Part shown: piece after piece, positions 1 to 10,649 of the stretch
Layout of the letters: every line of letters begins with the position of its first letter
Numbering within the stretch: the stretch's first letter is position 1
Assembly (NCBI GenBank): GCA_023897205.1
Contig: JAHWDD010000002.1
Coordinates: 310,001 to 374,000 of the forward strand
DNA: 64,000 nt
Reading direction: 5' to 3'
Source of the DNA: Exophiala sp. HKRS030
Lineage: Eukaryota > Ascomycota > Eurotiomycetes > Chaetothyriales > Herpotrichiellaceae
The notes under the pieces: model-generated
Told to the model about the DNA's origin: nothing
The model's database searches: none
The model's input: the letters and a program-made list of their open reading frames with translations, nothing else
Program-made: the position numbers and the translations under genes

Positions 1-382
1 CGCCGTTGTCGACGTCAGTGACGACCCCGGACGGGCCCTTCTTCTCCTCGATGGTGGCGAGGGTCTGGAGTCGGGCTTCCTTGGCCGCCTTCTTCTTCTC
101 CCGGCCGTCCTTGGTGAAGGAGTTCTTGATCGAGTCGAGAAGGGGGGAGCCGTGTTCGGCCTGGTAGACCCTGTTCTCCTCGACCTCCATCTCGCGCTCG
201 ATCTTGGCCCAGTACGAGTACTCCTCGTAGGTGACGGTGCTGTCGACGCGGGCGGCGAAGCCCCAGGTCCGCTCCATGACCTCGGGCTTGTCGGTGGGGG
301 CGACCGACGACTTCCGCATCTGCTGTTCGGTCACCACATCCAGCTCGGGGGCTGGATGGGTAACTGGAGCGATATGTTCCAT
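1..382 (-). CDS. 5' portion of a gene cut by the window edge; charged N-terminal region, possibly of a membrane transporter
   Basis: An open frame runs from an ATG at 382 leftwards off the window without a stop (about 127 codons seen). The visible protein is hydrophilic: an acidic, Pro-containing start, a stretch containing TWGFAARV, then a charged helical segment (EEYSYWAKIERE) and a Lys-rich run. There is no signal peptide and no membrane segment in the visible part. From memory, the phrase with YWAKIERE resembles the cytosolic N-terminal tail of fungal amino-acid/auxin-permease-type transporters, whose membrane helices would follow beyond the edge; I could not confirm this. The start is the first ATG of the open frame and GC-rich codon use fits a real gene. 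The frame is convincing, the function is not. Confidence 0.6.
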   Translation of the reverse strand, partial: MEHIAPVTHPAPELDVVTEQQMRKSSVAPTDKPEVMERTWGFAARVDSTVTYEEYSYWAKIEREMEVEENRVYQAEHGSPLLDSIKNSFTKDGREKKKAAKEARLQTLATIEEKKGPSGVVTDVDNG

Positions 383-2277
383 GGTCGCAGGGGTTAACGG
401 TTTGGAGAGGGTGAAGTCAATGGACGGGGAGGCGCATGAAAACGCGAAGTGGTGCTGCCTTGCGGGAAGGAGGAGATGGCCTTCTTTTAATAGTCGTACG
501 GAGTGAGGTACAGGCCATGCGAACAAAGACCCTGTCTGGAGACCTACCTGTCTAATCGCCTCACCCCCGTCGGTGTCTGTCGTCCCTCTCCGCGATGTAA
601 CATTGGATCAACAGCACGCGAAAGAATGCGGGTAGTGGCGGTTGGGGAGGATACGAGACTATTGGCAAGCTCGCTCTGGAGATTAAGCACGCGGCAGTTA
701 GCGGTATCTCTTCTCGTGAGTTTCTACTCTTATCAAAGACGAGCCCTGCTTTTTTAGTGTTCCACGCTTGATAAGACCAAGCAATGTCTTGGGTCGTACT
801 TTTGGCGGCGAAGGATGAAAGCTTGTGGTTGGGTGTGACAAGTTTGACCACCACACATGAGGCAGCCGATTGGCAGGAGGACGCCGAGGGTGTCCATCGA
901 GAGGTCCCAATTCGTAAAAGATTGGAGAGGATCGAGGCTTCGCTGGTCTTGATTGCGAATGGCAAAATGCACGAAGGTATCTCAATAGATGCAACGTTCC
1001 ATCGGTTGAATAATGGGACGGCAAGATTACTCCATAGGCATATGAAATGTACGGCTCCCTATTGAGCGACGGGTGTGGGATCTGCGCTATAGTGCATTTT
1101 TATACCGAGTAACATGATTTTAAACCCCAGACACGCCACCATTGCCAAGCACCAACTACTCTCGACACAGAAGGTGACAAGCATTGACAAGTGATAAGCT
1201 TCCGAACTCTCCAGGCTTCATTGGATGGGAACCAAGGCTTGACGGTGGTGGAAGTCTTGGCACATCCTTGGCATTGCAAGTTCCCGTCGGTGCCGTCTTG
1301 GCTCGCCCGGAGACAGACTGAGAATGGGTAGTATTCAGGAAAGTGCTAAACCATTCCTGGCCTTGATCCCCGGCACGATGGAAGATTTGCATGATGTCTA
1401 GTGACACTTCGTACAAACAAGTTGTTGTCGTTGTGGTGGCGTGGAATATCCGATCACTCTCTGGAACGAAATCGTCATTCTAGAACAATCCCCCCCCTCT
1501 TCGCGAGAAAATCTCAGGTCATGCAAATGAGGATCGATCGTTCCAAAATGCAACAAAGGCCGAGAGATAAGAGAACCCTGAGATATCAGTACAGTACGCA
1601 CTGTTTACTAGCTTTGCGAGTGTGTAATGGGTATGGAATACTCCGTCCTTGAGGTGGATCCACACACCGCAAATATTGTCTGATACGAAATACTAAACGA
1701 AGACTCCAATATGTATCTTCCTCGCGTACTTCCAGCCACTAATAATAGGTACAACGATACTCCGTATTCCGTATACAAGCAGCATGCGGTACTCCATGTA
1801 CACGCTATCTCGCTTCGCTTCGTGGAAAACAGCCGAGTCAAATGATGGGGCCGAATCTCTATCCAATCCACTCCCAATGGCAAAAGGTCTGTCACTACCT
1901 TACTCGGTAACAATTACTATGGAGATATCTCGTGCACGAATGATACTGGACGGCACTTGTATGCCGTGAACCGAGGATCCCTAGGAATCCAAGCACTCTA
2001 CTTCATCATGATTAGGTGAACACACAAACTCTTGTACCTCATCAGACTACACGAACATGAACGCACGGAGTAAAAGGTCCAATCTCCACCAAACCCACCA
2101 GCCAGGCTCGTCGGTTCATGCGAGATATGGTCCACAGGGAACTGACATATGAAGATTCCTCGAGGGCCGTGCAGACCAAAACCCCGATATCATTCATGAA
2201 TACCACCCTACGCTTATCTATCGCTTTCCCGCCGGCCAAAACATGCTTGAAGTTCGAAAGCTCTCAAGAGTTCTACC
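383..2277. other. Intergenic region, no gene recognised
   Basis: About 1.9 kb between the partial gene and the NAD(P)-binding gene. Only short overlapping open frames in several phases, with no recognisable protein. One exact TACTCCGTA element lies at 1758-1766 and near-matches at about 1639 and 2067. The left end is presumably the promoter of the partial gene. Confidence 0.5.
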
Positions 2278-3123
2278 TCAAGCATTGAAAACAATCGGCG
2301 CCTCTCCCACCCACTTCTCCTGCTCGATCTCGTTCAGCACCCATATGGCGAGCGTCTTGCGGTCCAAATTCCACCCATCGTTCCCGTCACCTCTGAATGC
2401 CGTCTTGGCCGGTCCTGCAGGTCCGCTCTTGAGGTTTGGCAGCCGGAACAAAGTCCACCTCAGCTTGTCCGTCGGTTGACTCGCGACGTACTCACTGCAG
2501 TCCACGACATCATGCCAAGCACTGTTGAAGAGTAGCCAGACAATTCCAGTCGCAAGGTACCAAGCCAACGACCAATGGTCCTTGGCGACCACGTACGAAG
2601 GAGTCGAGAGGAAGAGGGCCCGTTGGACATCGTGCTCGATCAATAACGGGATGAGGATCTTGTAACCGTCGACGAGGTGCTAGAAAAAAAAGTCATTGTC
2701 AACAAAAGGAAGAGATCTATCAGTAAGTGCGCGACCGCGCGGCTGCGATGGGCAAGAAGGAGAAAAAGACGCAAGAAAAAATAAAGGCAAGTCATACGCT
2801 TCCACCCCAAGATGGTATCATGGGTCCGAGAAAGGATACACATGCGTCCGCTCCGCACGAGGCTGCATTCCGCAACCCTTCCACGTCGTCGAATTGGCCT
2901 TGGATGACGGCGACGTTGGGGTTCTTCGCAATTCGACCTGGCAGTTTACTCGGGTTGCGGGCGTAGACGGTGAGGCTGTGTCCACTCTCCAGAGCGGCGT
3001 CACAGAAATCCAGCCCAGACGGACCTGTTTTAATATCGTGAGTGTACTGGGAACAACAGGTCTGTACTTTCCGCCCGTGGACTTCATACCTGTGGCACCT
3101 AGAACCAAAAGGTGCTTCCCCAT
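2278..3123 (-). CDS. Small NAD(P)-binding Rossmann-fold protein (NmrA-like / atypical SDR)
   Basis: Three exons, 3123-3090, 3024-2798 and 2679-2278, give 220 residues in phase. Introns are 65 and 118 nt with GTATGA donors and AG acceptors. Splicing at the first intron creates the nucleotide-binding start MGKHLLVLGATGPSG, matching GxxGxxG of the NAD(P)H-binding/NmrA-like family. The first strand is followed by YARNP, then a VIQGQFDD segment, as usual when such proteins read the cofactor and a ground-state ligand. The catalytic YxxxK of classical SDRs is not evident, so it may be a redox sensor, epimerase-like enzyme or anthrone-type isomerase. The C-terminal part is Trp-rich. Family call is firm; substrate unknown. 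Confidence 0.82.
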
Positions 3124-3991
3124 GTTGACGTGCACACTACAATGAAACTCGGCGGAGATGGTGCAAAACCAAAATATTTGGGGTTACGACCTCTTCTTAT
3201 TCTGTCAAAGTGCGTGCGGAACAAAATGCACATACAGGACAGTGTCGGCCGAGAAGATGCTGAAGCTCCTGACTTGAATGACTTGACTTACTTATAGGTG
3301 CGGAATAGAGATATGCTGGGTATTGACCACGCTGGATACGTCCATGTTGCCCTCTACACAATTTGAGTCCAAGAGCATGAATTCAGCACGAGGCCGCGAT
3401 GATGCTGGTACGAGTATCCAATCATCTTGATCTCATCGTGCAGTTTATGCATAATTCTCTTCACAAGTCACTTCGACCCCTAGACATGTTTGCTGACCTA
3501 ATTGATCATTAATAATCGAGATTCGGGATGTCGGAACAGATACCAGCGAGTTGGGCAGCCATTAAAAGAACCCCTTCATACGGAGTACTCTCTCTATGCA
3601 ATACTGTAGATATTCAACCAGCTTCAGGATCGGTCTTGCACTCTGCTACATGTTTCATTTCTTAATTGTCTTTCTATATCTTACACCACTAAACAAATTG
3701 CCAGAAACTAAATGTCCAACCCAAGTATAGTGATGCCGTAAGCAGCACGCTTCTTGGTTCTGGTTTGTGCATATATTGCTTTACATTGCGAGCAATGCCT
3801 TCCAAGTACTTACCCACGTCGCGTCATGATCTCAGACTGTAAGCCTTTAGAGATACCCCCTTTTCCTTTTTAATTGTCAAACTCTTCTGTACAATCATCG
3901 CACGGTCCATAGCCACATGTTACGAATGCTTGTTGGCGTCAAGCGTGAAGATCCTGAGCGCCGTATGGTGGATACGGTAGTCGATAACACT
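3124..3991. other. Intergenic region with a TACGGAGTA element
   Basis: 868 bp, AT-rich, between the 5' end of the NAD(P)-binding gene and the 3' end of the carrier gene. Nothing coding is recognisable. A TACGGAGTA element followed by CTC sits at 3579-3587. Confidence 0.5.
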
Positions 3992-5061
3992 TTATGCCTT
4001 GACGGCTCTTGTTTTCCGCCTGGCTGCAACCGTCATCTCATACAAGACGTCCTTAAAGGCAAAGAGGAAGGCAGCCGTCAAGACACTCTGGCTGACCTTG
4101 GGGGTAATTCCTGATCGCGCGGTTAGCAGTGCGGCCGAAGAAGAAGAAGAATGGAGGTCTTACCCTTGTACAATCCACTCCAACCCTCGTCCTTTACGAT
4201 CTTGTTCAAGCTCTTCCACATTCCCTCGTGAGGCTGATCCTGGGTAGCCACGTGGGCCCTCGCCTTGACGGTGATGTATGGATAGGTTATAGTGGTGGCA
4301 AGGAGCTTGCCCAAAGCCCCGAGATAGAATGCATCCCTTGGTCCCACCTTCCTCCTCTTCTCCAGCACATTCTTCAATTGTTCATAGATGGTGTATTGGA
4401 GGATTGGGTTGATGACCAACACCAGTGCCGGTAGGACGCCAGCGAACAGGGCACGAGGGCCCTCTTCCTTCAGTAACTTCATCAGAGTACCGATGGTACT
4501 GGGCTTCTTTATCGGTTTCTTTTCCCCACCCGGCAACTCGCCTTCACTTTCTTCGTTCTTTCGAGCCGTCATCCTCGTATTGACAACCCAGATGGGATTT
4601 GTGAGCAGGACAGTCGCCGAGCCCGCGATTGCTCCGGCGATCATGCTCTCCACCGTCGTGAGTTTCTTGCTGGCACGTCCGGCTTTCAAAGCGGCCTTCT
4701 CAAAACTCGATCTGGTCCACTCGTACCAATAGTAATAAACAAAGTTCGTGACCGAGATACCGAACAAGGCGCTGTCAAGACCGGCGTAGAGCCCGCTGAC
4801 GCCTTCGCGGTTGATGATGTGTCGCACGGCCGCGAGGGTAGATGTGTCTGCTCGTTTAGACTCGACTTGGGCGCGTGTGGAGAGCGTGATCAGAGGGTAC
4901 GTCAAGGTCATGGCCAGCAGGCCACCACCTGCGCCGGCCAACGCATGGGCGATGTTGTCGCTTTGTTGCGCAGCGGACGTCGCGGGTGTAACGGAGGAGG
5001 ACGACGGGCGGTCGAGGTCGCCCTCGGTGGGCGTTGGGGCGATGTTCTTGTTCTGTGACAT
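3992..5061 (-). CDS. ANT1: Peroxisomal adenine nucleotide carrier (ANT1/PMP47 type, mitochondrial carrier family)
   Basis: Two exons, 5061-4164 and 4110-3992, give 338 residues; the 53-nt intron splits a Gly codon and restores the C-terminal helix. The protein has the three-repeat layout of the SLC25 carriers, with signature segments TYPLITLSTRAQ, TNPIWVVNTRMT and TYPYITVKARAH at similar spacing (PxD/E motifs relaxed, as usual in this subfamily). The NPIWVVNTRM segment is typical of PMP47/ANT1-type carriers, which import ATP into peroxisomes in exchange for AMP so that fatty acids can be activated for beta-oxidation. The N-terminal about 35 residues are Ser/Pro-rich and the C-terminus is basic. 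A mitochondrial member with another substrate is less likely. Confidence 0.92.
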
Positions 5062-5702
5062 TGTTTTACAGAGTTGAATATATCAATACGGCGACTCCGA
5101 TACGTTGTCAGTGCAGACCTTGAGCAGGAGAAGAATCAAAGGAAATCAGGGGATGATGAGGAGAAAACCGAAAAGCTGTCACGTTAAACGAGGTTGCCCG
5201 CTCTTGTAGCCTCTCAGCGATTGACGCATGTGCCGATTGGAGATGGAGAAAACAAGGGAGAATTCGGAAGCATGCGAGAGTGAGACGTTGCTGGTTGATG
5301 CTGTCACAACGCGACAAAAACCGTGGAAGACTCACTTTAACTTGGACCTCGGCACAACGGGCTTGGCAGATCCGAGGCTCTTCATCTGTTTCTGGATGGT
5401 ATGAGAGTGATCTTGAAACACTGCAATTTTCGCAATAACATCTCTTCGTGTGTCATATTCGGCTATATCAGATTCTTCTTCTAAACTACGAGTACTTGAG
5501 CAAAAATAAAAAGCCCATTACCGAATTTATCCGTTGACGCTGCCTTCCCGTGTCGCGATTCCTAGTCCAACACTAGCGACGTCCCGGCCAGCGCCATGTC
5601 CTGCCATTTGAGATGCCATCACAAGGCATTTCCCATGTTGTGCTATACACGCCCCTTGTCCCTGAGGACACCTGGCTCTCAACTGATCCTCTAGCATCTC
5701 TC
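5062..5702. other. Promoter of the carrier gene plus 3' flank of the small protein
   Basis: 641 bp with no supported gene. Short open frames here lack any recognisable domain and I read them as chance. The right end is the 3' untranslated part of the 95-residue gene. Confidence 0.45.
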
Positions 5703-6042
5703 CTAATTGGTTTTCTTCGTCGCGACACGCGAGATCGGGGCCGGATTCCTGCCCTGGCGCTGTTGATACAATTGGTAACCGAAATACACTGCGCACAATG
5801 TGCCAATGATGAATATGTTGCCTAGACATGTCAGCCCGAGTCCTCCTTGAAGAAATGGAGGTCCTGAACTTACCGATTATGAAGCCGACAACACCTTCCG
5901 CCATGTTGAATACGTTCTTGACGAGACCAACGGCAGCGTTGATGGCGCCTGAAATGACGTTCAAGATGGTGGTAAAGATGCCTTTGATGATGTCGAAGAC
6001 AGCCGCAAACAAGTTGCCGACGCCTTTCGCAATATCCGACAT
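5703..6042 (-). CDS. Small hydrophobic protein, 95 residues, unknown function
   Basis: Two exons, 6042-5874 and 5821-5703, separated by a 52-nt intron with GTAAGT donor and CTAG acceptor; the split Gly codon is restored exactly. The product starts MSDIAKGVGNL and consists of alternating Gly/Ala/Ile/Val-rich stretches with regularly spaced Asn and Lys, so residues about 10-55 could form amphipathic or membrane-embedded helices. A second hydrophobic segment (NIFIIGTLCAVYFGYQ) follows, then a basic tail ending KKTN. Intron phase, base composition and the clean start support a real gene. It may be a mitochondrial or ER membrane microprotein. I do not recognise the family. Confidence 0.72.
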
Positions 6043-6853
6043 GTTGGTAGGTCTTTGGATTGATGGTAGTAGCGGGGGAAATAGATTGTTGGGGAGTATT
6101 AGGAAATGGCAAGGGGTCAGTGAGGCAAATGAGATCAAGAAGATCCGTTGGCACCTAGCAATATATATTTCATTCTTTACCCTTCTTCTGCGTCACAATC
6201 ATCACCATTTGTATCATCCTCCTGCACGCGGGTACAGTCCATCTCATCGCTTACTTTCGTACCCTGTGAACCATTGTTTGCATGTGACGTCACGCTCTAG
6301 CGAGGCGCTTTGTCCCTGTTTTTGTGGCTGGAAAACGTCCAGTTACTGGTCACGAGGCCATCGAGAGAACAGGCTCCCTTGTGGCTTGTGTCGTCAGTGT
6401 GAACACGGTCGGTATGTAAAGCAGCAAATGAGATGGTGTTGGGAAATGCCCCGAGGTCAACGTCTCTCAAACCGAAGATACTTTCACTAAATAGTGCACG
6501 GTGTGTATTTCCGTGACGGATTAGGCTGATGGGTTTTTGAACATCCAGAATCATCTCAAGGCCCAGTATGCAGCTGATTACCTAGATTTGGAAATACTAA
6601 ATTCGATGAGGCTCTCGACCTGGTCCCAGCAAGTTATGAACGAGGCTGTCGTGTCATAAAAGCAGCCTCATGCCTAGTGTTCATATGTTCCACCGTAGTA
6701 GGTTGTCGTAGTGCGGAGCAATAATTCTTTCGAGTGCAGATGATAGACAATTTTCAGTCCAAAAATTTACTTGAGAAATTTGGACGTTGATAAAACAAAG
6801 CATGCAGCACGCAACATGACTCGGTGACAAAGACTCGTTGGCGACCCTTCACT
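6043..6853. other. Divergent promoter region, no gene
   Basis: 811 bp between the 95-residue gene (leftward) and TRM6 (rightward). No convincing coding sequence. It must hold the control regions of both genes. Confidence 0.5.
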
Positions 6854-8732
6854 ATGGCATTTCGCACCATCGAGCCATTTCAGTATGTGGCTCTCCGATT
6901 GCCATCTGATCAGATGAGGATCGAACAAATACTCCCCAATACGTAGGTTCTTGAACAAAAAAGCACCGTAATCTTTGAGCCGAGACGGATATCAGCCAAC
7001 GGCTTTTGTGAGCTGTCGCTGACTCTGTACCAGCCTCATAAACCTCGGCAAATATGGATCATTTCATGCCAACCAGATCATTGGTCGTCCGTACCACTTG
7101 ACCTTTGAGATTCTCGACCGCTCCGAGACCACCAAAGACGGCAGGCAGCTAAGGATCGTCCCGGCCGCTGAACTGCACGCCGTTGCCCTCGTCGAGCAGG
7201 CGGAAATAGAAGATGGGTCCACCCCCACCCCCGGAGACGAGACTCCAGCTCAAGGGACGACGCCGAAGTCTAACGTCAACACACACGATGATCCTACGAA
7301 CCAGAAATTGACAATGGCCGAGATCGAAGCACTCAAGCAGAGCGACATGGGAAGTGGTAAGGAATTGATCGAGAAGATCATGCAATCTCACTCCACCCTC
7401 GACCAGAAGACCGCCTTTTCTCTGGCCAAGTACACTTTGCGTAAGCACAAAAAGTTCATGAAACGCTTCTGTGTGTTACCCTTGGACGTCTCTAGGATGG
7501 TGGACTGGATGATGGCCGATCGGGATTTTGCAAGGGTGTTGGAGATGAGAAATGAGGCCGTAGGATTGGTGGGTTGCTGGGCCAATGTCCACGCCAGCGG
7601 ACAAGAAGAAGATTTTCTACCTGAAGGCCAGCCCTCATCACGGTACCTCGTGGTGGACGATACGGGCGGTATGGTGGTCGCCGCGATGGCCGAGAGAATG
7701 GGAATTTTGCATCAGACCAATTACGGAGGAGTAGAAGTCAGTGATGCGGATGATAACGATGGTGATGACGATGATGATGTTGACCGCAAACCCGACCGTG
7801 AACAACAGACACAGACACAAACCACACTTCCTCACAAGCCCAGGAAGCAACAATACCGACTTGACGCCATGAGCGCGACCTCCAACCACATCACGGTAGT
7901 TCATGCCAATCAGCAACCGAACCTCGCCCTTTTAAGATATTTTAATTTCGACTCCAACAACCCGACGAATTCTCATCCGCTGTACACTAACCTCAAAACC
8001 CTCTCCTGGCTACAACTCATAGATCCAGAGTCAGACATCACCTACCAAGAACCCGAGGTCGTCGCCGCAGAAGACCTTGCAAAGGCAAAGTCAAACAAGC
8101 GAAGTGCCTACTACCGCAAACGCCGGCGCTGGCAGAGGGTCAAAACGGTCATAGACGATACCAGACAGGGCGGCTTTAATGGTCTCATAGTGGCGAGCCA
8201 CACTGACCCGACGTCCATTCTTCGACATCTGGTCCCTCTTCTGGGAGGCGGTGCTCAGGTCGTGGTTTATTCGCAGGCCATCGAGCCGTTAGTCAAACTC
8301 GCCGACTCCTACTCGACAGCGAGACGGGCGGCATATCAACAATTACCGGAGGATCAGCGGCAGATACCTTCCGATGATTATCCTGTTGATCCATCACTGT
8401 TGCTGGCACCGATGGTGCAGACAGCACGGGTCAAACATTGGCAGGTCTTGCCAGGCCGAACGCATCCGCTAATGACAAGCCGGGGTGGAGCAGAAGGGTA
8501 CATCTTTACGGCTACGAGAGTGTTACCTGCGCAAGGGAGGGTCGAGGCCAGAGGACGGCCGCCACGAGGGAAGAAAGTCAAAACCGATACGCCTGAAACT
8601 CCACTTTCGACTGTTGATGACCTGCCACAGTCGCCGCTTAAGAAGCAAAAGACGGAAGTTGGAAATAACCTTGACGAGACAGTCGAAGCACCTACTGCGC
8701 CCTTGCGGTCAGAGGCCGACTCGAAAGTGTAA
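6854..8732 (+). CDS. TRM6: tRNA (adenine-58-N1)-methyltransferase non-catalytic subunit TRM6 (GCD10)
   Basis: Two exons, 6854-6942 and 7034-8732, give 595 residues. The short first exon encodes MAFRTIEPFQYVALRLPS and ends inside a Thr codon; the second opens with LINLGKYGSF and HLTFEIL, the conserved opening of Gcd10/Trm6. Later landmarks are DNQK-type LTMAEIEALK, the TLRKHKKF segment, the methyltransferase-like core (YLVVDDTGG, a degenerate SAM loop) and FNGLIVASHTDP. TRM6 partners with TRM61 to form m1A58 in tRNA, including initiator tRNA. An acidic insert (run of Asp near residue 245) and a basic C-terminal tail are lineage-specific. It lies divergent to the 95-residue gene and convergent to ARPC3. 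Confidence 0.95.
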
Positions 8733-8900
8733 AGAGTTCGGTGAGACTCCAATACCAAGCACCTCTTTCAGCTTGAGCTTGAAAGGAATTTCGCTGGGTC
8801 TGTGGAGCCCCTGGTAAGGGAAAGTTGGTATTTCATGACTTCATTCGGTGACCAGACAGGCCAGCTGCTCTATCTTATGGACGAACTCGTAATGAAAACA

Positions 8901-9589
8901 CTATAAGCTCTTCCCCATGAATTTCCGCTTTGTAAAACTCAGCCACCATTTACTCGGAGTCGTCGCTCCACCGTCGTACATTCTAGCGTGTAGTCTTATG
9001 GCCAACTCCTGCCTGACTTGACTGAGATAACTTCGGAGTGCTTCCGCCTCGTTCCTGTCCCTGGGAGCTTCGAATGCTTGGTTCAGCGGGAAACCTGGCT
9101 CGCCCGGGATGCTGAATTGTTCCAAGGCACCGTTGATGAGGGCCTTCTCTGCACTCCGAGTGTCCATGTTGGGCTTGATCTTGGTGAGACAGTCTGAGAC
9201 GAAGAGGATGCCGTAGATCAGCATGCGATCGGCGGGGCCTTTGATCTCAAAGTTGCGGAAGAAGGTATTTGCGCGGAACAAAGACAAGATCTCGTCGAGG
9301 CAGTCGTATGACTCCGAGTCCGGGTCGACATCGAGTGGATTGACGCTCGGGGGTAGTTGAGGGAGTGTATAGGCCGGGCCCCGGGTCTTCGTGCGTAGGG
9401 GTAGCAGAGGAAAGTTGCCTGAACAGAGACCTTTGTATTAGAACAAGCGGATGGACATGGGGTAAAGCGAGCAACAAAGTATACCTATCGTTTGAACGCC
9501 CTGGTCGCCCAAGAAGATGGAGTGGTAGGCCTGCGCCATGTCATAAGTTCAGAGTTGCTAATAGTGGCACCGACGGTACTCACAGGCAT
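8901..9589 (-). CDS. ARPC3: Arp2/3 complex subunit 3 (p21-Arc)
   Basis: Three exons, 9589-9584, 9530-9485 and 9418-8901, give 189 residues, the family's usual length. The first exon codes only Met-Pro; joined to the next it yields MPAYHSIFLGDQGVQTIGN, the conserved start of ARPC3. Further signatures are LPLRTKTRGPA, SYDCLDEILSLFRANTFF, the FEIKGPADRMLIYGILF helix, and PGEPGFPLNQ, with a basic end FTKRKFMGKSL. The protein holds the Arp2/3 complex together and is needed for branched-actin nucleation at endocytic patches and hyphal tips. Convergent with TRM6, 168 bp apart. Confidence 0.96.
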
Positions 9590-10649
9590 GACGCTTTGAT
9601 AGCGATCGAAGGAACAGAGGGAAAGAGTGATGTCTGATATTGAGAGATTGTGGCTTCAACAAGTCATCCTGTTGTCGCAATGCAATATGAAGTGAGCCTT
9701 GTCTGCGCTTTCCATCCCACTTCAGGTACCTGAGTAAGGCGCGGCTGTTTCTCACGTACGCCAAGCACGTTCAAAAGACCGGCCGACATTGGGGAACGAT
9801 TTGAAATGACAATAATTTTAGGGCACGAGTTGCGGGCTTACTTAAGCGTAGCCTTGCCTGAAAGCGGGTATCCAAATATGGAGTATGGAGTATGGAGTAT
9901 GTGAGTGTTCGCCCATGACTTGTCATCACCAACACTACAAGCTGGAAATCACTCATAGCATCAATGAGATGAAGCTCATCGATCTGTATGCGATGCTCAA
10001 TGACGCTTTGCAGCTTAGCAACATTGGCCTCGGCTTCTGCACAAGTTTGGTGTGATCGATGCCAACAACAAACTCCAAGCTGTCCAAGTTCCAGGCCAAA
10101 AAGGGTTCCGGATTAGGAATGACTCTGCATAAGGGTCGACGCTTGAGGATACTGTGTGAGAGTGGACATTGTCACTGGCGCTAATAAGAATACCCTCCAG
10201 TATTGGGCAATTTACCTTTCTTCAGTTTCAAGAACATGCCGAACGGCTAAGAACACCCGAATGGCGGAGCCCTCGCGGCACCCGATGAGAATACAATCGA
10301 ATTTTTGAGCCATGAAATTATCCTGACCCGAGAGGCTGCAAAATTGGCTACGAACCACCCTCATTCGAGGAAGAGTGGTGGTAGTGGCCGGAGCTTTTGC
10401 TACAGATCCCAAAGTTAGATCGAATTCCACGGAAGTCTTTCCCCGACAACAGTGGCCTCTTGTAAGAGGCTTCATTCGGCTGATACAAAATGGACCCATT
10501 CCTGCTGGCACTTTTTAGTATAGGACAATGCCGTCTTTTCTGGTCACTGCTGCAGCCTCTTGTTAACGTCTCTGACATTATCTGCATTCACCGCCCTCTA
10601 GTAACTCATCTAGTTCTGAGTCTGCTCTGGCACACAAAATCAAACGAAC
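9590..10649. other. Intergenic boundary between conserved flank and accessory block
   Basis: 1060 bp with no supported gene. It contains a short TATGGAG tandem repeat at 9877-9901. Several 60-100-codon open frames on both strands show no domain. The right part serves as promoter of the first monooxygenase; the left part as promoter of ARPC3. Confidence 0.45.
9877..9901 (+). repeat. Tandem TATGGAG repeat (3.5 copies)
   Basis: Three perfect 7-bp units of TATGGAG plus a partial copy, in intergenic DNA upstream of ARPC3. The unit is close to the TACGGAGTA element found elsewhere in the window. Confidence 0.9.

Noticed and set aside
561..965. 134-codon open frame on the minus strand
   Set aside because: Overlaps other open frames in three phases and has no recognisable domain; probably chance.
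10212..10511. 99-codon open frame on the minus strand upstream of the first monooxygenase
   Set aside because: Lies in the expected promoter and lacks any motif.
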